Source of the DNA: Staphylococcus roterodami
GTDB lineage: Bacteria > Bacillota > Bacilli > Staphylococcales > Staphylococcaceae
Direction: 5' to 3'
Assembly: GCA_022493055.1 (NCBI GenBank)
Contig: CP092781.1
Location: 1,488,001-1,552,000, forward strand
DNA: 64,000 nt
The position numbers and the translations under genes are program-made. Position 1 is the stretch's first letter; each line of letters opens with the position of its first letter. Positions 59,542-64,000 of the stretch are shown here, piece by piece. Below the pieces are notes generated by a model. That model ran no database searches. It saw only the letters and a program-made list of their open reading frames with translations, and had not been told where the DNA came from.

Positions 59542-59628
59542 CAGTATTATCCTTTTGCCTGAGAGTTTCGTAAAAATTACTTGCACCTTCGGCGATAGAG
59601 TCTAACAGCTCTATTCTCTCTAATACTG
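59542..59628 (-). promoter_or_regulatory. Glycine riboswitch aptamer upstream of gcvT
   Basis: On the minus strand the conserved blocks AGAGAGAATAGAGC, GCCGAAGGTGCAAG and CTCTCAGGCAAAAGGA mark a gcvT-type aptamer. An 8-bp P1 helix, CAGTATTA / TAATACTG, closes it. Only one aptamer is seen rather than a tandem pair. Its 5' arm overlaps the last codons and stop of aroK. Confidence 0.95.
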
Positions 59629-60144
59629 ATCACTCGCATTTATTAAATTTAGCAATTCATAATATATTTCTGAAATCGATAGCAGATTACTATCTAATTT
59701 CTTGAATGCGATTTCATTATATCTTAAAAACCGAGAACAATACAAGTCATTTAATTGCTCTAATGTCTTATTGCTAGCATTCGGACGATGTGGATCGTGA
59801 TTTATTCTGTTGAACAAAATTTCGATTTCACAATCTAACCATATAATTTTTTTTTGATTTTTCAAATAATTGAACGCATCATTACTTTCAATGATTCCTC
59901 CACCCGTAGCAATAATATCTGCAGTATTAACACACTCTTGTAAATATTTAAATTCTAGTTCTCTAAAATAACGTTCACCATTCTGATTAAAGATTTCTGG
60001 AATTGTTAATTTTTCTTTTTCTTCAATATACAAATCAAGATCAACAAAATTCAAATTTTGTTTTTCTGCAATATATTTGCCAATTGTCGACTTACCACTA
60101 CCCATGAAACCAATTAATATAATTGGTGCTTTATTTAGCTCCAT
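59620..60144 (-). CDS. aroK: AroK, shikimate kinase
   Basis: 174-residue kinase that phosphorylates shikimate in the chorismate pathway. P-loop [21 protein letters not shown] with the shikimate-binding Asp, ERYFRELE, and IATGGGII. It overlaps comGG by 14 bp, so it may be transcribed partly with the comG operon. Confidence 0.93.
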   Translation of the reverse strand: MELNKAPIILIGFMGSGKSTIGKYIAEKQNLNFVDLDLYIEEKEKLTIPEIFNQNGERYFRELEFKYLQECVNTADIIATGGGIIESNDAFNYLKNQKKIIWLDCEIEILFNRINHDPHRPNASNKTLEQLNDLYCSRFLRYNEIAFKKLDSNLLSISEIYYELLNLINASDQY

Positions 60145-60352
60145 GTCCTTCCCCTTCTTTCAAAAGCAAAACAATCTTGTTTTTATAGTCAATTTCTAAA
60201 TTATGTAATGTCTTTAATTTTAAACTATACTGACTAATATAAAAAGTGAAAATCGCAAAATAAATTGCAGTAAGCATCAATAAAAATGGTGTAACATAGC
60301 CGTTTTGTCGTAAACTATTAAATTTTATTGGTACATTCACAACCTTTATCAA
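60131..60352 (-). CDS. comGG: ComGG-like small membrane protein
   Basis: 73-residue protein with one N-terminal hydrophobic helix (about 18-40) and a short polar tail ending in a GEGEGHG-like stretch. It is the last gene of the comG operon, in the position of ComGG, a minor pseudopilin. The family is poorly conserved, so the name rests mainly on position. Confidence 0.65.
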   Translation of the reverse strand: MIKVVNVPIKFNSLRQNGYVTPFLLMLTAIYFAIFTFYISQYSLKLKTLHNLEIDYKNKIVLLLKEGEGHGAK

Positions 60353-60378
60353 TTTTTAACATCAATTAATAGACGAAC

Positions 60379-60885
60379 TTAAACAAATATTATTTTGTTA
60401 CGTATTAATGCACCTTCTTTTAATGAAATTGATATTCGCAAAATAGCATCTTGACCTTTATCAATCGAAAAAGATTGAACATTGTTTAACATTGTTATAT
60501 TCCCCTTATCATTAACTGTTTTTATAATTTTATTATTCAATAATTTATACTCAATTTGCTCATTTGTTTTATTAATATGAATAGTATGGGGTTTGATTTC
60601 AATTTGTTTTTTATCTATTGTTTTAAAATCTTCAATTAAGTCTCTCGCAAAGAATTCAAAATCAACACTCGTTAAATCTTTGCTCTCATTTAAAAATGTC
60701 TTACTTATTTTTATTGTGTCAGGTACAATGAGTAAAATAATACTTATAACCATCATCGCTAATATCATTTCAATTAACGAAAAAGCCTTTACATTAATAC
60801 TGAATACATTCTTTAAATTTTGAAGAATTTTTATTTTTAATTGCGCAAATTTGTTTATTATCCAACTTAATAACATATTCTCCAA
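60379..60885 (-). CDS. comGF: ComGF, minor pseudopilin
   Basis: 168-residue prepilin-like protein: N-terminal methylation-type motif KAFSLIEMILAMMVISIILL after an unusually long leader of about 34 residues. The leader overlaps comGE by about 90 bp. Part of the competence pseudopilus. A shorter start could not be identified with confidence. Confidence 0.82.
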   Translation of the reverse strand: MENMLLSWIINKFAQLKIKILQNLKNVFSINVKAFSLIEMILAMMVISIILLIVPDTIKISKTFLNESKDLTSVDFEFFARDLIEDFKTIDKKQIEIKPHTIHINKTNEQIEYKLLNNKIIKTVNDKGNITMLNNVQSFSIDKGQDAILRISISLKEGALIRNKIIFV

Positions 60886-61093
60886 TTATAACTCCTTTTT
60901 TTAGCTTATTTTTACTATTAGTGGAAGCTGCAGTTAAAATAGTCTTTGATACATCTATACTTTTAACTTCATTATAAAAATTCATACGCATTTGATTCAT
61001 CATTGGTATTAATACTAAACAGATTAACCCAACTAACATAAGTGCTGCCATGCCATCTAAAAATAATGATGCTTTGAGCTTACAATTTTTCAT
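60794..61093 (-). CDS. comGE: ComGE, minor pseudopilin
   Basis: 99-residue protein with a hydrophobic N-terminal helix (KASLFLDGMAALMLVGLI). The usual Phe-Thr-Leu-Ile-Glu is replaced by ASLFLDG, as in other ComGE proteins. I start at MKNCKLKA (61093), where GGAAG lies eight bases upstream. It overlaps comGD. Confidence 0.8.
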   Translation of the reverse strand: MKNCKLKASLFLDGMAALMLVGLICLVLIPMMNQMRMNFYNEVKSIDVSKTILTAASTNSKNKLKKGVIIGEYVIKLDNKQICAIKNKNSSKFKECIQY

Positions 61094-61526
61094 AACGAAT
61101 TCTTCCTTTTTCAATATGAAATATTACTCTATAGATCCTGTTGTTTATTTCTATAGAAATGCTCCCGAACTTATTAATGTTGCCATGTTTATCAAAATAA
61201 ATCGAATCCACTTTTGCAACATTAATTATTTTTCCAACTTTTAACTTTAAATAATAGAACTTATTTTTCTCAACAACTTTAATTGTGTCACTGTTTTCAT
61301 AAAACCGTACATTAATAAAATTTTGATTAGCGATTGCTTTTGATTTAAGATAATTCAATTCAGTAATTAATGAAATGATATTAGTTTCATCATTGATAAC
61401 TTTGAAGTCTCTTAACCTATTTGATGTCATAGTCAATAAAAGAAAACTACTAACAATCATCATTACAACAAGCATTTCAATAAATGTAAATGCCTTTTGT
61501 TTTCTAATTTGCAATGGCTTCTCCAT
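61080..61526 (-). CDS. comGD: ComGD, minor pseudopilin
   Basis: 148-residue prepilin-like protein with QKAFTFIEMLVVMMIVSSFL as the processing and helix motif, cleaved before Phe by ComC. Overlaps comGC by 23 bp and comGE by 14 bp. Confidence 0.9.
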   Translation of the reverse strand: MEKPLQIRKQKAFTFIEMLVVMMIVSSFLLLTMTSNRLRDFKVINDETNIISLITELNYLKSKAIANQNFINVRFYENSDTIKVVEKNKFYYLKLKVGKIINVAKVDSIYFDKHGNINKFGSISIEINNRIYRVIFHIEKGRIRYEKL

Positions 61527-61815
61527 TACTTATCGATATTATCTCGCCAGATTTACATGTTTTTTGTGCTTCTTTAATAAACCCATCAGCTACTAATTCA
61601 TCGATTGAAGAGGGATTTCTATTGTGTTTCAATGCGTATGCTTCGATTTGACTATTAACCATTTTTACCTGCGCATTACATCCAGTAGCTTGGATATGAG
61701 ATGTTTGTTTAGCAATGTTAGGAATGATTAACATTAATAATAAGCTTATAATTAACAGAACTAATAACATTTCTATTAAAGTAAATGCTTTTGCTTTTTT
61801 AATAACTTTCAACAT
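61504..61815 (-). CDS. comGC: ComGC, major pseudopilin of the competence pilus
   Basis: 103-residue major subunit of the DNA-uptake pseudopilus. KAKAFTLIEMLLVLLIISLL is the type III signal, with Glu5 after the cleavage site. Two Cys (ATGCNAQ and KTCKSG) could form the stabilising disulfide. It lies 13 bp after comGB. Confidence 0.95.
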   Translation of the reverse strand: MLKVIKKAKAFTLIEMLLVLLIISLLLMLIIPNIAKQTSHIQATGCNAQVKMVNSQIEAYALKHNRNPSSIDELVADGFIKEAQKTCKSGEIISISNGEAIAN

Positions 61816-61828
61816 ATTATTACCTCCA

Positions 61829-62908
61829 CTAGTTAATACTTTGCATCATCTGAAACATAGGTAACATGATCACTAAATAAATTGCGACAATAAATAGTCC
61901 TAAAATTAAAAATAAAATCGGTTGAATAATTCGAGTTTGACGTATGGCTTTTTCTTCAAGTTGATTTACTAAAATTTGAGAATACAATCTTAGCTCAACT
62001 TCTAATTTTCCTCTTTTTTCACCTTGCTGTATAAACTTAATTAATTGTGGTTTAAAACATTTTAAGTTCGATAAAATTTCAGGCAAACTATATCCCTTTT
62101 CTGAAAATGTTAATAAATATTCACCTAGAAACTGTCTAAATGGATCACTACTATGATTGATATAAACATCAACGATAGATTGAAGTGTTATACCGTTTTT
62201 ATAGAATAAAACTAATTCATTTGTGACAAAATATGTTTTAAACAACTGATAATAACTAGATAAAATCGGTATCTTCATCATAAAGTTGATTTTACATAAC
62301 ATCGTTAGTCTGTTATAAATTAATTTAATTGTAATAGTTAAAATCGAAATAAGAAAAATTGTTATTAATATTAAAGAAGGTAAACTGGAGATAAAAAAGG
62401 AAAGTGCTTTTTGAAATGTTGATAATTTAATATTCATTGAAGTATATAATTGTTGGAATTGTGGAATAACAGTGATATTCAATATCATAATCATTCCTAT
62501 AAATATCGAAACTAACACTATAGGGTATTGCAAAGTTTTTAATAATCTTTGTTCAGATTTTCTATTTATCTTCATAAATTTCACTGTTTCATCTAAGATA
62601 TCTACAATATTACCAAACCTTTCTGCTAAGTATATTTGCATTACTATAGTATCACTATAGCCTATCATAGCTAATATTTTGCTGCACGAAGCACCATTTG
62701 AAATTTCACTAAGAATCTTTGACGATAATTCTTTATCTTTGTATTTAATTTGAAGGTTTAGAAACTGAAAGCTTTGATATAAAGTGAACCCATATTGAAG
62801 TAAATTCTTTAAATTTACCATTAGGTCTATTTGTTGTGATTTGTTTAGTTGTCGTTTCTTAGAATATTCTTTAAATATACTTATCCATTGTACTTTCACA
62901 AATGACAC
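61829..62908 (-). CDS. comGB: ComGB, polytopic membrane platform protein
   Basis: 359-residue GspF/PilC-family protein. Three hydrophobic segments (about 128-150, 172-200 and 328-350) match the family. The conserved GSL-like LAERFGNIVDILDE loop lies in the first cytoplasmic domain. It overlaps comGA by 38 bp. Confidence 0.93.
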   Translation of the reverse strand: MSFVKVQWISIFKEYSKKRQLNKSQQIDLMVNLKNLLQYGFTLYQSFQFLNLQIKYKDKELSSKILSEISNGASCSKILAMIGYSDTIVMQIYLAERFGNIVDILDETVKFMKINRKSEQRLLKTLQYPIVLVSIFIGMIMILNITVIPQFQQLYTSMNIKLSTFQKALSFFISSLPSLILITIFLISILTITIKLIYNRLTMLCKINFMMKIPILSSYYQLFKTYFVTNELVLFYKNGITLQSIVDVYINHSSDPFRQFLGEYLLTFSEKGYSLPEILSNLKCFKPQLIKFIQQGEKRGKLEVELRLYSQILVNQLEEKAIRQTRIIQPILFLILGLFIVAIYLVIMLPMFQMMQSIN

Positions 62909-63845
62909 CTGCTTTTGTCATATCATCAAGTTTTGTTTCTAGTTTTTTAAATGATGTAGGTAATGAATGATTATGTGAGAAAAAATACTGAAGTTGTTGT
63001 TGTGATAATATTTCACACACTAATTGTCGTTCCTGTTTAATTGTAGTAACAAGTCTTTGATTTATAATTAAATTAGTTGCTTGTATTAGTTCTTGTACTG
63101 AAATCCCCATTTCTAATAATCTTAAAATTGCACCTTTGCAATCTGTTGCATGTAAGGTCGTGAGAACTAGATGACCACTTAAACTAGCTTGGATAACGCA
63201 TTTAGCTACTTCTTTATCTCTAATCTCACCTATAAGAATCACATCTGGATCACATCTTAATATCGCTTTAAATGAATTCACATAATTAATCCCAGCTTTT
63301 TCATTTACGTTTATTTGAACTATTCCAGGAATTTGTATTTCTACAGGGTCTTCAATAGAAATAACATTTAAATTTAACGCTTTATTAGCGTATGAGACCA
63401 TTTGATACATTAAGGTACTTTTACCTGAACCAGTCGGACCACTAAATAACAAAAGACCTTGTTTCTTATTCATTAAATGTTTAAAATCATTAAACTTATA
63501 TGTTGATTTTGTTTGTTGAAAATACTGAGGAACTATTCTTATCACACAACTTTCTTGGCCAAGTGATAATGGCAATGTTGAAATTCTTAAAAAATAAATT
63601 TTATTAAAATGGTAACTATATCGACCACTCTGTGCAACTTGTTGCGTAGAAACATCGAGTCCAGCTTGAAATTTCATATAAACTAATAACTTTTGATAAA
63701 TGCTATTTCCAATTACTTCATAATGTTCCAAGTTGTCATTTATACGAAATTTAATACTCACTTCATTTTTAACAGGTATAAAATGCACATCACTCGCTTT
63801 CATTTCTATAGCTTTATTGATTATCTCTTGAAATAAAATCTTCAT
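62871..63845 (-). CDS. comGA: ComGA, traffic ATPase for pseudopilus assembly
   Basis: 324-residue type II/IV secretion ATPase. Walker A FSGPTGSGKST, Asp box SIEDPVEIQI, Walker B DPDVILIGEIRD and His box TTLHATD are all intact. First gene of the comG operon. The start codon directly follows a 15-bp hairpin that contains its GGAGG. Confidence 0.95.
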   Translation of the reverse strand: MKILFQEIINKAIEMKASDVHFIPVKNEVSIKFRINDNLEHYEVIGNSIYQKLLVYMKFQAGLDVSTQQVAQSGRYSYHFNKIYFLRISTLPLSLGQESCVIRIVPQYFQQTKSTYKFNDFKHLMNKKQGLLLFSGPTGSGKSTLMYQMVSYANKALNLNVISIEDPVEIQIPGIVQINVNEKAGINYVNSFKAILRCDPDVILIGEIRDKEVAKCVIQASLSGHLVLTTLHATDCKGAILRLLEMGISVQELIQATNLIINQRLVTTIKQERQLVCEILSQQQLQYFFSHNHSLPTSFKKLETKLDDMTKAGVICESTMDKYI

Positions 63846-63885
63846 AAAAATACCTCCTACATATATTCACGTAGAAGGTATTTTT
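63846..63885 (-). promoter_or_regulatory. Hairpin that buries the comGA ribosome-binding site
   Basis: On the minus strand AAAAATACCTTCTAC pairs with GTAGGAGGTATTTTT (15 bp, one G-U pair), with a 10-base loop. The GGAGG site is inside the 3' arm and the ATG is the next base. It begins 11 bases past the end of the upstream gene, so it also fits an intrinsic terminator. Confidence 0.85.
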
Positions 63886-63896
63886 ATTACTCTATT

Positions 63897-64000
63897 TTAT
63901 CCATGTAAAAATGGATTTAATTGTTCATCATCAACCGTCGTATATGGACCATGTCCAGGGAATAAAGGTAAATCGCCTTCTAATTCAAAAATTTTATCTT
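63897..64000 (-). CDS. YqgX-like metallo-beta-lactamase fold hydrolase (C-terminal end)
   Basis: Only the last 34 codons are in the window. They end DLPLFPGHGPYTTVDDEQLN with a final PFLHG. The FPGHGP motif is typical of the glyoxalase II-like YqgX family, where the His binds metal. Position before comGA matches Bacillus yqgX. Confidence 0.8.
   Translation of the reverse strand, partial: DKIFELEGDLPLFPGHGPYTTVDDEQLNPFLHG

Overview
The window is a low-GC Firmicute chromosome segment. Gene content and order match the Staphylococcus aureus complex: ebpS, recQ and fer, then srrAB, scpAB, xerD and fur, then zwf, malA-malR and gnd, then the bfmB (bkd) operon with recN, argR, ispA, xseAB, nusB, accBC, efp, gcv, aroK and comG. 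SrrA and SrrB agree with my memory of the S. aureus proteins, including cysteines 464 and 501 of SrrB. EbpS looks more divergent than I remember, so a sister species such as S. argenteus or S. schweitzeri is possible; I cannot settle this without alignment. No tRNA, rRNA, CRISPR array or prophage is visible.

Layout. 1-6132: a partial ypdA, ebpS, recQ with its ypbB-like partner, ferredoxin, and the riboflavin transporter ribU under an FMN riboswitch. 6133-10500: an accessory island with a 725-residue protein flanked by two related lipoproteins. The protein has a complete N-terminal class-3 lipase signature and a long helical C-terminal half; it resembles the reverse-domain type VII secreted lipase TslA. 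10600-17990: srrAB, rluB, scpBA, xerD, fur and nudF. 18000-27870: reductases, proC, rnz, zwf, an AraC-family regulator and the malR-malA maltose pair. 28000-31740: a second accessory patch with a VOC protein, intergenic repeats, a four-gene ABC-transporter operon whose last gene carries an in-frame stop, and an unassigned structured-RNA candidate next to gnd. 31816-36424: gnd, an M20 peptidase, the 30-residue Prli42-like gene, an aromatic-acid exporter family protein and bacilliredoxin BrxB. 36618-38082: an ISL3-family insertion sequence. 38159-52903: branched-chain keto acid dehydrogenase, recN, argR, ispA, xseBA, nusB, an Asp23-family gene, accCB, efp and pepQ. 53008-64000: lipoprotein genes, lipM, a rhodanese, the glycine-cleavage genes behind a glycine riboswitch, aroK, the complete comG operon, and the end of a yqgX-like gene.

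How the genes fit together. Much of the window is core metabolism and information processing. Lipoate links lipM to the bfmB E2 subunit and the glycine cleavage system. bfmB supplies branched primers and accBC supplies malonyl-CoA for fatty acids. zwf and gnd form the oxidative pentose phosphate route. ypdA and brxB both serve bacillithiol redox. srrAB and fur are global regulators. The main regulatory reads are the two riboswitches, a PerR-like box before fur, ARG boxes before argR, LacI-type operators before malR, and a 15-bp hairpin that buries the comGA ribosome-binding site.

The most unusual parts are the lipase-toxin/lipoprotein island with its 407-bp direct repeats, the comGA hairpin, the overlap of the glycine riboswitch with the aroK stop codon, and the structured RNA candidate at about 31536-31740.
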